From positions 1 through 64,000 of the forward strand of contig NZ_JAAFKD010000026.1 in assembly GCF_013299165.1 (NCBI RefSeq): a stretch of 64,000 nucleotides of DNA. The letters are read 5' to 3'. The position numbers were made by a program, and so were the translations under genes. Positions 18,231 to 28,433 of this stretch are shown here, piece after piece (position 1 is the first letter of the stretch; every line of letters begins with the position of its first letter). The notes below the pieces were generated by a model, which ran no database searches, was not told the DNA's origin, and was given only the letters and a program-made list of their open reading frames with translations. This stretch comes from Microcoleus sp. bin38.metabat.b11b12b14.051. Its GTDB lineage: Bacteria > Cyanobacteriota > Cyanobacteriia > Cyanobacteriales > Microcoleaceae.

Positions 18231-19121
18231 TTAGTTCAATTCCTGCACCCAGTCCAAAATTAGATGATTGACCTCCGACGGCCGCTCGTCGTGGGGACAG
18301 TGGCCCGTGTTGGGAATTGACACAAATTTCACGGGTTTACCGCTGGTGGCTAATTCTTGATAAATCTGGCTACCGGCGATCGGCGTCCAAGGGTCATCGG
18401 CGCCCCAAAGTACCAGTAACGGACGATCGACCTTTGGCAGCAATTCCGACGGTTGAGGGCCTGCTGGAGCCGTGAGAATGGAAGCAAACACTTGTTGAGC
18501 TCCCGGCTCGCAGGATGGGGCGTGCAGCAGTTCTACGAGTTCGTCGGTGATGGCTTCCCGGTTCCCGTAGACTTGGCGCAGGGTGTTGCGGATGCGGTGT
18601 TTTTGGCGGATGTTGTTGAACACAAAGGGGCCGATGATGGGCGATCGAACTAATTTCGTAAAAGTCCCCATCACTACTCGCAGCGGGAAGTTCAATTCGT
18701 CAGGGCGGTGGTTGAGTCCGCCAGCACAGTTGATTAACACTGCGCCGGCCGATATTTCTGGATGGTTGGCGACTACCATCAAACTCAGCAAAGCGCCGAT
18801 CGAATTTCCCACAAATACCGCCGGTTCCTGTACCAACTCCGTCCAGAAATCTCTCAGCAATTCTTCCCACAATTCCAGAGTGTAATCCAGGGCCGGTTTC
18901 GCGGAAGCCCCGAATCCCAGCAAGTCCAGCGCAAATACGCGGTAGCCGGCGGCGGCGAGTGCAGGGATATTTTGTCGCCAATGTCCGATCGAAGCCCCAA
19001 ATCCGTGAATCAAGATCAGAGGGCGGCCGGTGCCTTGGACGGTATACTGGATTTTGTGACCTTTCCAAGTCCAAATTAATTTTTCTAAACTCGTTGCAGA
19101 TACTAGCTCTTGTGCAGTCAC
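18231..19121 (-). CDS. Alpha/beta fold hydrolase
   Basis: A 296-residue protein of the alpha/beta hydrolase superfamily. The oxyanion-hole motif is LIHGFGASIGHWR, the nucleophile elbow VGNSIGALLSL, the acid in LLVLWGADDPW and the histidine in NTGHCPHDERP. The core spans about 30-290. The elbow G-N-S-I-G and the C-terminal GHCPHDE pattern are common in the plant/cyanobacterial branch related to pheophytinase-like and epoxide-hydrolase-like proteins, but the substrate is not determinable. The gene is monocistronic and convergent with the HAD phosphatase. Confidence 0.9.
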   Translation of the reverse strand: MTAQELVSATSLEKLIWTWKGHKIQYTVQGTGRPLILIHGFGASIGHWRQNIPALAAAGYRVFALDLLGFGASAKPALDYTLELWEELLRDFWTELVQEPAVFVGNSIGALLSLMVVANHPEISAGAVLINCAGGLNHRPDELNFPLRVVMGTFTKLVRSPIIGPFVFNNIRQKHRIRNTLRQVYGNREAITDELVELLHAPSCEPGAQQVFASILTAPAGPQPSELLPKVDRPLLVLWGADDPWTPIAGSQIYQELATSGKPVKFVSIPNTGHCPHDERPSEVNHLILDWVQELN

Positions 19122-19239
19122 GGCTCTAAATGTAAAGTTTCGTTAACTTCTTTGATCATAGCAGCACAATCCCGCTCCGGCGCGGGCTAGAAGCCCCTTT
19201 CACAAAAACGGACGCTGCTCAAACCCCATCCCACAAGAA

Positions 19240-19447
19240 CATTATTCCCCATTCCCCATTACCCATTACCCATTACCCATTACCAATTAAGCTGTCACGC
19301 ATTTAAATTGCATATTCGGGACGCTGCTCAAAGCCATCCCACAAGACTTTGATTATTTCTTGACATACAGTTTAAATGCCGCAACAGCTTACCAATTACC
19401 AATTACCAATTACCAATGACCAATGACCAATGACCAATTACCAATGA
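19240..19447. repeat. Heptamer array (TACCAAT/TACCCAT) interrupted by a MITE
   Basis: 7-bp units CCATTAC/CAATTAC/CAATGAC run from about 19245 to 19287 and resume from 19392 to 19447. The two halves are separated exactly by the palindromic element at 19288-19391. The right half abuts the stop of the cyclase gene. The remainder of 19122-19240 carries a GGACGCTGCTCAAACCCCATCCCACAAGA motif (about 19203-19231) whose near copy lies inside the MITE. Confidence 0.85.
19288..19391. mobile_element. MITE family A, copy 1 (TA-flanked, 104 bp)
   Basis: Terminal inverted repeats are TAAGCTGTCACGCATTTAAA (left) and the complement of TTTAAATGCCGCAACAGCTTA (right), about 22 bp with few mismatches. The element is flanked by TA on both sides. 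Removing it with one TA restores unbroken TACCAAT heptamers, which proves insertion into the repeat. TA duplication is the hallmark of IS630/Tc1-mariner transposition. It is too short to code for a transposase. A second copy disrupts iscB at 40963-41053. Confidence 0.88.
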
Positions 19448-21481
19448 CTACTGACTAATTTTCTCTACCAATAAATAAGTAATCATATCCCCCTTACCTT
19501 TTACCGGAATCAAGCCTCGCTTCTCAAACAAATACTTATCTTTCAAAAGCTCATAGGTAACATCAGTAACTTGAATGCTGCCTGCAAATCCCGTAACTTC
19601 CATCCTCGCCGCCACATTCACCGTATCTCCCCACAAATCGTAAGTAAACTTGCTCACACCAATCACTCCCGCCACTACCGGCCCGGAATTGATGCCGACG
19701 CGAATTGCCAGTTTTTCGCCTGTCTCGGCGGACAATTTGGCTATTTTTGCCTGCATTCCCAAGGCCATTTGGGCGATCGCCTCGGCGTGATCGTCTCTCG
19801 GCGTCGGCAATCCCCCGACTACCATATAAGCATCGCCAATAGTCTTAATTTTCTCCACACCGTACTTTTCAGCTAGCTGGTCGAAATGCGAAAAAATCAC
19901 GTTTAATCGCTTTACCAGTTCCGTCGGAGACATTCTCGCCGACAGCTCAGTAAAGCCCACAATATCAGCAAATAAAACAGTTACTTCGGCAAAACTGTCA
20001 GCAATTGTAGTTTGCTGAGCCTTCAAACGTTCTGCTATTGGTTTCGGTAAAATATTTAACAGCAACTTCTCGCTTTGTTCCTGCTCAAATTTTAGCGCTT
20101 CTTGCGCTGATTTGCGTTCTGTAATATCAGAAACTGTACCCTCATAATAGATCATTTCACCTTTTGCATCCCGAACAGCCCGAACATTTTCTGACACCCA
20201 AATCCAACTACCATCTTTGCAGCACACCATAGATTCAAAGCCCAAAACGGCATTTTTTGCATTCATAGTTACCTCAAATTCTTGCCGTCGTTGCTGGTCA
20301 AGATAGAGTTGCTGGGAAATATTTGTGACGCAGGACATCAGTTGTGCAGGTGAGTCGTAACCGTACAATCTTGCCAAGGCTGGATTGGCGCTGATATAGC
20401 GTCCTGAAGGAGTGCTTTGAAAAATACCTTCCATCGCATTTTCCACAATGCTGTGGTATTTTTCTTCAGCAATTCGCAGTGCTTCTTCTGCTTGTTTCCG
20501 CTGAATTAAAGAACCTAATTGAGTGCCGACTGCATTAAATATGTCTATAAATCGCGCGTCTTTCGGACAGGCAGAAGTTTTAAAAAAAACTAGCACTGCT
20601 AATACTTCATCGCCTACCAAAATCGGCACGCCAAAACCTGCTTTAAATCCGAGTTCTAGTGCTATTTCACTTCTGAGAAATTCCGGGTAGCCCCGGGAAA
20701 TATCTTCTACCCATTCCGGTTCTTTGGATGCCCAAACTCGTCCCGGCAGCCCTATATTCATGGCAAATGTCAGCTTTTCACTTTGGCTGCGAAACGATTC
20801 CATGCTGGGGTTACTCGCATACCAGCCCCGGGCAGATTGCAGAAAAGTTCCTTCTGCATCGGGAATCCAAGCTTCTCCTACATCCCATCCGATTGTTTCG
20901 CCAACTTGGTGCAGAACTACTTCTAAAGCTGAGTGAAAGTCTACAGCTTCGCCGATCGCCCGCGTGGTTTCCAGCAAAAACCGGATTGATTCTTGGGCTT
21001 GCTGTCGTTCGGCGACTTCTTCCTGCAATCTGGAATTGCGATCGTGCAATTCCCTCGCCTGCTGTTGCAGTTTCGATTGCAGCGAACGCAGCGAAAGTTG
21101 GTTTTGAACGCGCGCCAAAACTTCTTCTACTTGAAACGGCTTAGTAATATAATCTACTCCTCCTACTTGAAAAGCTTTAACTTTTTCCATCACGTCATCT
21201 AGCGCACTAATAAAAATTACCGGAATATCTTTAGTATTTTCAACTTTTTTTAAATTCTCACAAACTTCATAGCCGTTCATTATAGGCATATTAATATCTA
21301 GTAAAATTAGATCCGGAGGAGATATTTGCGCCGCTTGCAAAGCCAATTTTCCGTTAATAGCCTTCCTGACCTGATACCCGTGGGATGCTAGCATAGTCGA
21401 TAAAAGTCGCAAATTGTCCGGCATATCGTCAACGATCAAAATGTCTCTAGGAGTCCCTGGTAATTGATGGTCGTTCATCAT
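19448..21481 (-). CDS. Response regulator - GAF - PAS - class III adenylate cyclase
   Basis: A 677-residue cytoplasmic signalling enzyme. Receiver domain at about 12-130 (phospho-Asp in DLILLDINMPIMNGYE), coiled coil (about 135-165), GAF (about 170-330), PAS/PAC (about 340-465; ENAMEGIFQSTPSGRY) and class III cyclase (about 485-675). The cyclase metal aspartates are in VLFADIVGFTE and IGDAYMVVGG, the adenine-selecting lysine in KIKTIGD and aspartate in YDLWGDTVNVAAR, consistent with cAMP production. Its start overlaps the end of the upstream hybrid kinase gene by 35 bp, indicating translational coupling and a shared phosphorelay. Confidence 0.94.
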   Translation of the reverse strand: MMNDHQLPGTPRDILIVDDMPDNLRLLSTMLASHGYQVRKAINGKLALQAAQISPPDLILLDINMPIMNGYEVCENLKKVENTKDIPVIFISALDDVMEKVKAFQVGGVDYITKPFQVEEVLARVQNQLSLRSLQSKLQQQARELHDRNSRLQEEVAERQQAQESIRFLLETTRAIGEAVDFHSALEVVLHQVGETIGWDVGEAWIPDAEGTFLQSARGWYASNPSMESFRSQSEKLTFAMNIGLPGRVWASKEPEWVEDISRGYPEFLRSEIALELGFKAGFGVPILVGDEVLAVLVFFKTSACPKDARFIDIFNAVGTQLGSLIQRKQAEEALRIAEEKYHSIVENAMEGIFQSTPSGRYISANPALARLYGYDSPAQLMSCVTNISQQLYLDQQRRQEFEVTMNAKNAVLGFESMVCCKDGSWIWVSENVRAVRDAKGEMIYYEGTVSDITERKSAQEALKFEQEQSEKLLLNILPKPIAERLKAQQTTIADSFAEVTVLFADIVGFTELSARMSPTELVKRLNVIFSHFDQLAEKYGVEKIKTIGDAYMVVGGLPTPRDDHAEAIAQMALGMQAKIAKLSAETGEKLAIRVGINSGPVVAGVIGVSKFTYDLWGDTVNVAARMEVTGFAGSIQVTDVTYELLKDKYLFEKRGLIPVKGKGDMITYLLVEKISQ

Positions 21482-24400
21482 AATATAATTGAGTTAAATC
21501 AATAATGATATCTATCCGAAAATTATTCACCAAATCTGTTAAGACCTTAGCGAGATTTGCCTCTGTTTCGGGAATTTGCTCGATGAGTCCGAGGATGCGG
21601 TTGTCGTCAACGCAAAGTGCCGCTCGGTACAAATCCACCACCCAGTCTGTGGGCATTACACTCAAATCCTCGGTGGTCAAATTTTTAAGCACTGTCTGTG
21701 CCGAACCTGAAGTAGATGAGTTTTCTTCCTCATAAATATAGCGCAGGTTCAGGTGATGCGCTATCTTTTCAAATAGTACCTCTTCCCGAAACGGTTTACA
21801 GATCAAATCATCACAACCTGCCGACAAAATTATGTGTCGCTGCTCCTCAAAAGCACTAGCAGTCAGGGCGAGAATGATTGTTTCTTTACCTTCAGGAGTT
21901 TGCTTGATCTGTCTGGTAGCTTCGTACCCGTCCATCACTGGCATCAGCATATCCATTAAGATCAGGTGCGGCTTCCAAGTTGACTGCAAAGCAATTCCTT
22001 CTTCACCGTTAGTTGCCTCGCGGACTTCAAATCCCAGCGGTGAGAGGATCTGAAGCAGCAGTTGACGATTTTCCGCTACATCTTCAACTATTAATATCCG
22101 ATAAGTTTGCTGTCCGGCTTCTAAAGCAATAACTTGTTTGGGCGCCGATTTTTCTTGTTCGTCACTTTCTGTTACTAAGTTAACCTGGATATTAAAGGTG
22201 AAAGTTGTGCCTTTACCGAGTTCACTTTCAACAGCAATATCACCTCCCATAATGCAGACAAACTGTTGGCTAATAGGCAATCCGAGACCAGTTCCCTGCA
22301 TGGATCTCCGGCCAGTTTCTGTTTGTACGAATGGTTTGAATAATGTGGGAATTTCCGACGGAGAAATCCCTGGCCCCGTGTCGGCAATTTCAAAATGTAA
22401 TTGAGATTTATTTGGTGATTCAGCCTTATTTTCTGCTTGGCTGCTGACGCGCAAAGTAACAGTTCCGTGCTTGGTAAATTTAATGGCGTTGCCGAGCAGG
22501 TTAATTAAAACTTGCCTCAATTTAGCTTCGTCTGTTTCAATGTACTGCGGCAACTCACCGATGTTTTCAAAGATTAAGTACAAGCCTTTTGAGTTGGCTT
22601 TTAGTTGCAGCATTTCTATGAGGCTGTGGAGAAGGTTGTAGAGGTTGAAGCGGCTTTCATGGATGCTAATTTGACCGGCTTCTATTTTGGACATTGACAA
22701 AACATCATTGATCAGTTCCAGCAAGTGTTCGCCACTGCGGTTGATAATTTCTATGTATTCTTTTTGTTCTTCCGTGATCGAACTGTTGCGAGCCATGACT
22801 TGAGAAAAACCGAGAATGGCGTTGAGAGGCGTGCGGAGTTCGTGGCTCATGGAAGCGAGAAATTGGCTTTTGGCACGGTTGGCAACTTCGGCATTTTCTT
22901 TGGATTTAAGCAATTCCATTGACTGCCTTTGAGTGCGGGTGAGCAATTCGGCTTGCTGCAATGCTACTCCTAGCTGAGTGCCGACATGAACTGCAACGTT
23001 GATTTCGGCTTCGCTCCACTGGCGGGGGGCAGAATTTTGATAGGATGCTAGCAGTCCCCAGAGTGTTTCACCGCAAAAAATTGGCACAGTAATGTATGCT
23101 TTGGCTTGAAATCTTTCTAATAGTTGGATGTAACAAGTATCAAAGCCTTGCTTGTAAATGTCTGGGACGCAAAGGTAATTTTTTCCTCGGCTGTAAGCTC
23201 CGCCTTGGGTTTCTTCCAAATAGGTATCGCGTACTTCTTGTGAGGTGTTATCAAATTTTTTTCCAAGGCAATTTTCTGCTTCTAAAGCGTCTTCTGTAAA
23301 GTTAGACTCTATTTGCTGTTCTTGCATGAAAGAGACCCAGTTGCTGTTAACTGATTCTGCTACAAATTCGCCGCTCCAGTCAGGATTGAAACGGTAAAGG
23401 GCGACTCGATCGCATTTCATGGTTTGGCGCAATTCTAGGGTTGTAGCATGAAAAATGTCTCGGATATCTAAAGTTTGCCGCATTCTTTCAATGATGCGAG
23501 CGATCGCTCTTTGCCGCAAAGCACTTTCTTGCAGCTCGGTTTCTGCTTGCTTGCGTTCGGTAATATCTACAGCCATGGAAGCCGTACCGATTGCTTTGCC
23601 GTTTTCGTCAATTAGCTGAGTATTGTACCATTCGCAGATAATAATTCTGCCGTCTTTGGTCAAATTTTGGGAAATCCCGCTGGATTTGTCCCTCAAGCCC
23701 TGATTGAAAATCTTCGATGCAGAGGAGCGGTAGCTTTTAGGTACGATCAAATCGGGCGCGATTCCACCGATCGCTTCAGGCTCGCTGTAACCGAAAATAG
23801 CTTCCGCCGCCGGATTCCACGTGATAATCTCTAAATTGAGGTTTAACTCGATCACTGCGATCGGCGTTTGCTGCAATAAAAATGAGATTCTTTGCTGCGA
23901 TGCTAGCAATTTTTCTTGGGCTAATTTGCTGTCTGTGATATCGTTAGCCGTACCCAGAAGTTGTTTGGGTTTACCGTCAGGTGTTCTGAGAAATACGGTA
24001 TCCCAACTCTGCATCCACCGCCATTCACCGTTTTTGTGTTTCATCCGGTATTTACATTGAATGACATCGCCGTCTTTGGCTCGCTCCACTTTTTGGACGC
24101 TTTCTTGAAATTGTGGCCAATCGTCGGGGTTGAGCAGAGTTGACATCATTGCTGTACCCATATCTTGTATTTCTTGGGCGGTGTAGCCGAGCATCACCGC
24201 AATTTGGCGGTTGCTGTAGACATTCCGCTGTTCAATTAAATCGTAAACGTACAAGAGATTGGGATTAGAATCGGCGATCGCCTGAATGAAGTGCTGGCTT
24301 TCTCGCAGTGCAGATTCTGCCAGTTTTCGATCGCTAATATCTCGCGCTACGATAATCACTGATTCAGCGGAAAGCACAGAAACTTTAGCATCTAGCCAAA

Positions 24401-26162
24401 CTTCGCGCTCTGCGAGTCTATAGCTATATTCAACATTGATGCTTTGCTTGGTTTTGAGAACTTGTTGGATGGCATTTAATAGCAAATCTGCCACAGGTTC
24501 CGGCAAAACTTCGTGGGCGGTTGTGTTAATCATTTCCCTTTGAGGTTTCACCAAATTCGTCGCTGCTGTCGGGGCGATTTTGATGCAGCGCCCGTCTGCA
24601 TTTCTCACTAAAACTATGTCAGTCATGGCGGCAAAAATCGCCCGCAATTCAGCTTCAGATTCTTGCAAAGCTTCCTCGGCGCGGATGCGGGTGCGAATTT
24701 CTGCTTGTAACTGTTTATTCTGGCGATCGAGCTGCTGAAGTCGCTTTTTTTCTCGATCGATCAGTTTAGCTTGAGCGATGGCGATTCCTACTTGAGCCCC
24801 CACAGCTTCCAACAAGTCGATTTCATCTTTCGTCCATTCGCGGTAGCGATCGCACTGGTGCAAGCAGATAGCGCCATTTGCCTTACCTTGGTACGAAGTA
24901 CGAATTGCCAGCATCGATTTTAACCCAACCCGGTGGCAAATCGGTTGAACAGCTTGTAAAAGAGGCTCCGAGTAAACATTGTTCGAGGCGATCGCCCGAT
25001 CTTGGATCATCATTTGTACCACATGAGGATTCCCCCAAATCGGAATCGGTACGTGGCGAATCGATTCGCACTCGGGTTCTAGATACTCCGCCGCCAGAGG
25101 AATATCGACTTGGGGGCTAGTCACGTAAGTATGAATCAAACAGCGATTGGCGCAGAATGCCTGACCGATTTGAGTTGCGGCTATTTCAAATATTTGTTCT
25201 GGCTGCAAGCTCGATCGAATTTGTTGAGTTATTTTGGCAATCAGCAATTCTCGCTGAGCTTGCCGTTCTAAAGCAGTTTTTGCCACCGCCGTTTCTATTT
25301 CTGCTTGCTTGCGATCGCTGATATCAAAAAGTACCCCATACCAAACTATATCGCCATTATCGCGCATTTCGGGTCGAGAATTTGATTGCAACCATTTCAT
25401 TTTTCCAGACGGCGTAATAATTCGCCATTCAAAGGCAAACGGTTCTAAAGTTCGAGCGCTAACGGCAATTTTATTTTCCAGACATTCTCTGTCATCATAA
25501 TAATTTTGGTCGAAACAAATTCCCGGATCTTTTAAAATTTTTTCACTATCTAATTCGTAAATTTCCCTACAAGCATAACTGATATACTCAAATTTAAAAT
25601 TTTCCTCAGAGTTCTTGACAAATTGATAAAGAACTCCCGGAATATTCACCGCCAATTTCTGCAACCGCGCTTTGCTTTCCCGAAGTGCTTGTTCTGTCTG
25701 CTTCCTAAATTCTACCTCTCGTTGCAGTTGGGCATTCTGCTGTTTTAATTGTTTAGATAGCTGTTGTATCGTCAATTGACTTTCAATTCGCACTAAAAAT
25801 TCTTCCACTTGAAAAGGCTTAGCAATGTAATCAACACCGCCGACTTCAAAAGCTTTAACTTTGTAAAACGTATCACTAAAAATACTTAAAAAAATAACCG
25901 GGATTTCGCAAGTAATTTCGTTAGCTTTCAGTCTTTCGCAGACTTCGTATCCATTCATTTTGGGCATAGCAATATCTAACAAAATCAAGTCTGGCAGCAC
26001 AGCAAATCTAGCATTTAACGCCATTTCACCCGAAATTGCCCGCTGAACTTTATACCCCTCTTTTGTCAATATATTTGATATAAACCGCAGGTTGTTAGGC
26101 TGGTCATCAATAATCAAAATCTGAATACTTTCTTTGTTGATAGCCATTTTTTGTTTTGCCAT
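21447..26162 (-). CDS. Hybrid sensor histidine kinase REC-PAS-GAF-PAS3-GAF-HK-REC
   Basis: A 1571-residue soluble kinase with no membrane segment. Order: N-terminal receiver (about 12-130; LPDLILLDIAMPKMNGYE), PAS (about 165-290), GAF (about 305-470), three PAS/PAC modules (about 510-880), GAF (about 890-1060), HisKA (phospho-His in FLASMSHELRTPLNAIL), HATPase (ADTGPGISP, GTGLGLPISQQF) and a C-terminal receiver (HLILMDMLMPVMDGYE). A 120-residue tail follows. Two GAF domains could bind bilins or small ligands, but I see no clear phytochrome cysteine. It lies immediately upstream of, and overlapping, the REC-cyclase gene, its likely output. Confidence 0.94.
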   Translation of the reverse strand: MAKQKMAINKESIQILIIDDQPNNLRFISNILTKEGYKVQRAISGEMALNARFAVLPDLILLDIAMPKMNGYEVCERLKANEITCEIPVIFLSIFSDTFYKVKAFEVGGVDYIAKPFQVEEFLVRIESQLTIQQLSKQLKQQNAQLQREVEFRKQTEQALRESKARLQKLAVNIPGVLYQFVKNSEENFKFEYISYACREIYELDSEKILKDPGICFDQNYYDDRECLENKIAVSARTLEPFAFEWRIITPSGKMKWLQSNSRPEMRDNGDIVWYGVLFDISDRKQAEIETAVAKTALERQAQRELLIAKITQQIRSSLQPEQIFEIAATQIGQAFCANRCLIHTYVTSPQVDIPLAAEYLEPECESIRHVPIPIWGNPHVVQMMIQDRAIASNNVYSEPLLQAVQPICHRVGLKSMLAIRTSYQGKANGAICLHQCDRYREWTKDEIDLLEAVGAQVGIAIAQAKLIDREKKRLQQLDRQNKQLQAEIRTRIRAEEALQESEAELRAIFAAMTDIVLVRNADGRCIKIAPTAATNLVKPQREMINTTAHEVLPEPVADLLLNAIQQVLKTKQSINVEYSYRLAEREVWLDAKVSVLSAESVIIVARDISDRKLAESALRESQHFIQAIADSNPNLLYVYDLIEQRNVYSNRQIAVMLGYTAQEIQDMGTAMMSTLLNPDDWPQFQESVQKVERAKDGDVIQCKYRMKHKNGEWRWMQSWDTVFLRTPDGKPKQLLGTANDITDSKLAQEKLLASQQRISFLLQQTPIAVIELNLNLEIITWNPAAEAIFGYSEPEAIGGIAPDLIVPKSYRSSASKIFNQGLRDKSSGISQNLTKDGRIIICEWYNTQLIDENGKAIGTASMAVDITERKQAETELQESALRQRAIARIIERMRQTLDIRDIFHATTLELRQTMKCDRVALYRFNPDWSGEFVAESVNSNWVSFMQEQQIESNFTEDALEAENCLGKKFDNTSQEVRDTYLEETQGGAYSRGKNYLCVPDIYKQGFDTCYIQLLERFQAKAYITVPIFCGETLWGLLASYQNSAPRQWSEAEINVAVHVGTQLGVALQQAELLTRTQRQSMELLKSKENAEVANRAKSQFLASMSHELRTPLNAILGFSQVMARNSSITEEQKEYIEIINRSGEHLLELINDVLSMSKIEAGQISIHESRFNLYNLLHSLIEMLQLKANSKGLYLIFENIGELPQYIETDEAKLRQVLINLLGNAIKFTKHGTVTLRVSSQAENKAESPNKSQLHFEIADTGPGISPSEIPTLFKPFVQTETGRRSMQGTGLGLPISQQFVCIMGGDIAVESELGKGTTFTFNIQVNLVTESDEQEKSAPKQVIALEAGQQTYRILIVEDVAENRQLLLQILSPLGFEVREATNGEEGIALQSTWKPHLILMDMLMPVMDGYEATRQIKQTPEGKETIILALTASAFEEQRHIILSAGCDDLICKPFREEVLFEKIAHHLNLRYIYEEENSSTSGSAQTVLKNLTTEDLSVMPTDWVVDLYRAALCVDDNRILGLIEQIPETEANLAKVLTDLVNNFRIDIIIDLTQLYYDERPSITRDS

Positions 26163-26931
26163 TTTTCTTTGTCAATGTTAGCAGCAGAGCTAGTTTCACA
26201 TGAAGTTAAAATTATTTAGTATGAAAAATGTTTATTTTGAAATTCTTACTCAACAAAAGAAGATTGTTTTTAGAATTTTAATCATTGATTGACGGAGGCA
26301 AGAATGTTTGATTGACTTTTTGGATTTTAAATGTACCATTTAAGTTAACCGCGTATCTTCCTTTTTGGTTTGTCAAAAGAAGTGTTATTACTAACATCAT
26401 TCACGATAAATACCCCCAAAAATCATGACTCAGGCCTTCGGGATTTTTACAACCGGGTTTGTTAATACCAATTTCAAAAAAAATGCAACTGTAGTCAAAA
26501 TCCCAACCCGCTGACTCAGTAAGTCATTGCCAATTCTTTCATCCTCAAATATTTAATCGAAAATGGTTGAACTTTGTTCAATAATAGCTGCAACCTGTGT
26601 ATTTTCGTAAATCCAACCTGGTAGATGCCAGAGAAACTGTTTTTTTGGTTGACTTTACGGTTAAAAGTCGCAGGAGGATCACCCAAGCTTCTTGAAGTTC
26701 TGCTGCCACCTTCAAAGAGTTTTAGCAGAGATACTCGCGCTGATGCACACCCGAAAGCCAACAAACCGCGTTTTTTACTCTTGCCCCGGGCTGCAACCTG
26801 TGTATTGCTGTGAAAAAGCCCTGTTTCGACGCACCCGCACGTAAGTCTTAAGAAATTTATAGCTAACTAAAAGTATAGCTCGACGGGCACACACCCAGAG
26901 CGTGCATTACAAACTCTGTTCTCGGTCTTTT
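26163..26931. other. Intergenic, 0.77 kb, no gene seen
   Basis: AT-rich gap upstream of the hybrid kinase. The open frames here (60-80 codons) lack ribosome-binding sites and recognisable motifs. A 16-bp direct repeat CTGCAACCTGTGTATT occurs twice (near 26587 and 26789). The promoter of the kinase operon is expected close to 26200 but I cannot define its boxes. Confidence 0.5.
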
Positions 26932-27438
26932 CTAAGCCAGCAATTCCTTAAGTTTAGCAAGATTTTCATTGCTGAGGGAGATTTTAATTTCAAGTTCTCT
27001 CTCAGCCTGCCACAACAGCAGAATATTATCTTCCCCCAAGGCGATTTCGGGATTGTTCAATTCAAGTGTCTGATATTTAACTTCGGGAATTGCTATGCGA
27101 ATTACCAGTTCAGATTCTAACTGAGGATAGATGTACAAGTGCTGTTGCAGGTTGTCTAGTTCTAGTTTTTGAACTGTGTTGTTACGTTCAACGGGAGAAT
27201 TGGATTTGTACCAATAGAGAGTCTCTTCGCGAATTTTGGGATTCAGGATCACAAATGTTTCGTCAAATCGCTGCGGTTGCCAGTGAATTTCGCTCATACC
27301 GCCGATTTGCGGAATCAGTCGCTCTACCCAGCTAATTTGTTTGCCGTTGAGGTTTTGCCACCACTGACTGATACGATCGAATTTGTCACTATTTTCGGCA
27401 TCCTTGCTGCCGGACTGCCATACTGTTTTTAGTTGCAT
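26932..27438 (-). CDS. Conserved-looking hypothetical protein
   Basis: A 168-residue soluble protein with a balanced composition. It is rich in Trp (WWQNL, ISWVERLIPQIGG) and in alternating beta-type segments, with a helical Glu/Lys-rich C-terminus (LSNENLAKLKELLA). I do not recognise the family. The frame is open over its full length, the opposite frames are poor, and an AGGTT/GGAGAACC-like stretch precedes the start, so it is probably a gene. It is divergent from the histone-deacetylase-like gene, with about 80 bp between starts. Confidence 0.65.
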   Translation of the reverse strand: MQLKTVWQSGSKDAENSDKFDRISQWWQNLNGKQISWVERLIPQIGGMSEIHWQPQRFDETFVILNPKIREETLYWYKSNSPVERNNTVQKLELDNLQQHLYIYPQLESELVIRIAIPEVKYQTLELNNPEIALGEDNILLLWQAERELEIKISLSNENLAKLKELLA

Positions 27439-27515
27439 ATAGAGGTTCTCCAGCGAATTTAAATTTGAGATTGCAGGCTGTTAATTAAAGATTCAATCGT
27501 TCTACAATAATCTTA

Positions 27516-28433
27516 ATGGACTTACCAATTATCTACCACGAAGATTACGTTGCACCCTTGCCCCCGGATCACCGCTTCCCGATGGCAAAGTTCCGGATGC
27601 TTTACCAGATGCTGCTCGCGGATGGGGTAGCAGATCGATCGCAATTTCACGCTCCGGAACTTTTTGGGCCAGAATCGATTCAGTTAGTCCACGATGATAA
27701 TTACATTCAAGCTTACTGCAACGGAACGCTTGATGCCAAAGCTCAGCGACGAATCGGGCTGCCTTGGAGTCCAGCCTTGGTCAACCGCACTTGCACTGCG
27801 GTTGCAGGGACGGTACTAACTGCCAAGCTTGCTTTAGAATACGGTTTAGCTTGCAATACTGCGGGTGGAACTCATCATGCTTTCCCCAATTATGGGTCTG
27901 GTTTTTGTATTTTCAACGATTTGGCGATCGCCTGTCGCGTCTTGCAAAAAATTGGTTTAGTTCGCAAAGTTTTAATTGTCGATTTAGACGTGCACCAAGG
28001 AGATGGAACCGCCGTAATTTTCCAAGATGACAGCAGCATTTTTACTTTCTCGATGCACTGCGAGGTGAATTTTCCTGGTACTAAACAAAAGAGCGATCTA
28101 GATGTACCTTTGCCGATCGGTATGGAGGACGATGAATATTTACAAACTTTGGCTAAACACTTACCAGATTTACTCTCGGATGTCAAGCCAGATTTAGTAT
28201 TGTACGATGCCGGAGTAGACCCTCATCAGGCCGACAAGCTGGGAAAATTAGCTTTAACTGATACGGGATTATTTCGCCGGGAAATGCAAGTTTTATCTAC
28301 TTGTTTGGCTGGTGGCTATCCCGTTGCCTGCGTCATTGGTGGCGGCTATTCCGATGACGCCAAGGGCTTAGTTTATCGACATTCGCTACTGCACCGAGCC
28401 GCAAGTCAGACCTACAGACAATATCGACTTTGA
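27516..28433 (+). CDS. Histone deacetylase superfamily protein (acetoin utilisation/HDAC-like)
   Basis: A 305-residue zinc hydrolase of the class IV-like bacterial HDAC group. The active site is visible: the histidine pair in AGGTHHAFPNYGSGFC; zinc ligands in IVDLDVHQGDGTAVI (Asp and His) and in DAGVDPHQADKLG (Asp); the glycine-rich loop CVIGGGYSDD. The start YHEDYVAPLPPDHRFPMAKF is typical. Bacterial members deacetylate polyamines or protein lysines; the substrate here is unknown. The gene starts 78 bp from the divergent hypothetical gene and seems monocistronic. Confidence 0.93.
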   Translation: MDLPIIYHEDYVAPLPPDHRFPMAKFRMLYQMLLADGVADRSQFHAPELFGPESIQLVHDDNYIQAYCNGTLDAKAQRRIGLPWSPALVNRTCTAVAGTVLTAKLALEYGLACNTAGGTHHAFPNYGSGFCIFNDLAIACRVLQKIGLVRKVLIVDLDVHQGDGTAVIFQDDSSIFTFSMHCEVNFPGTKQKSDLDVPLPIGMEDDEYLQTLAKHLPDLLSDVKPDLVLYDAGVDPHQADKLGKLALTDTGLFRREMQVLSTCLAGGYPVACVIGGGYSDDAKGLVYRHSLLHRAASQTYRQYRL

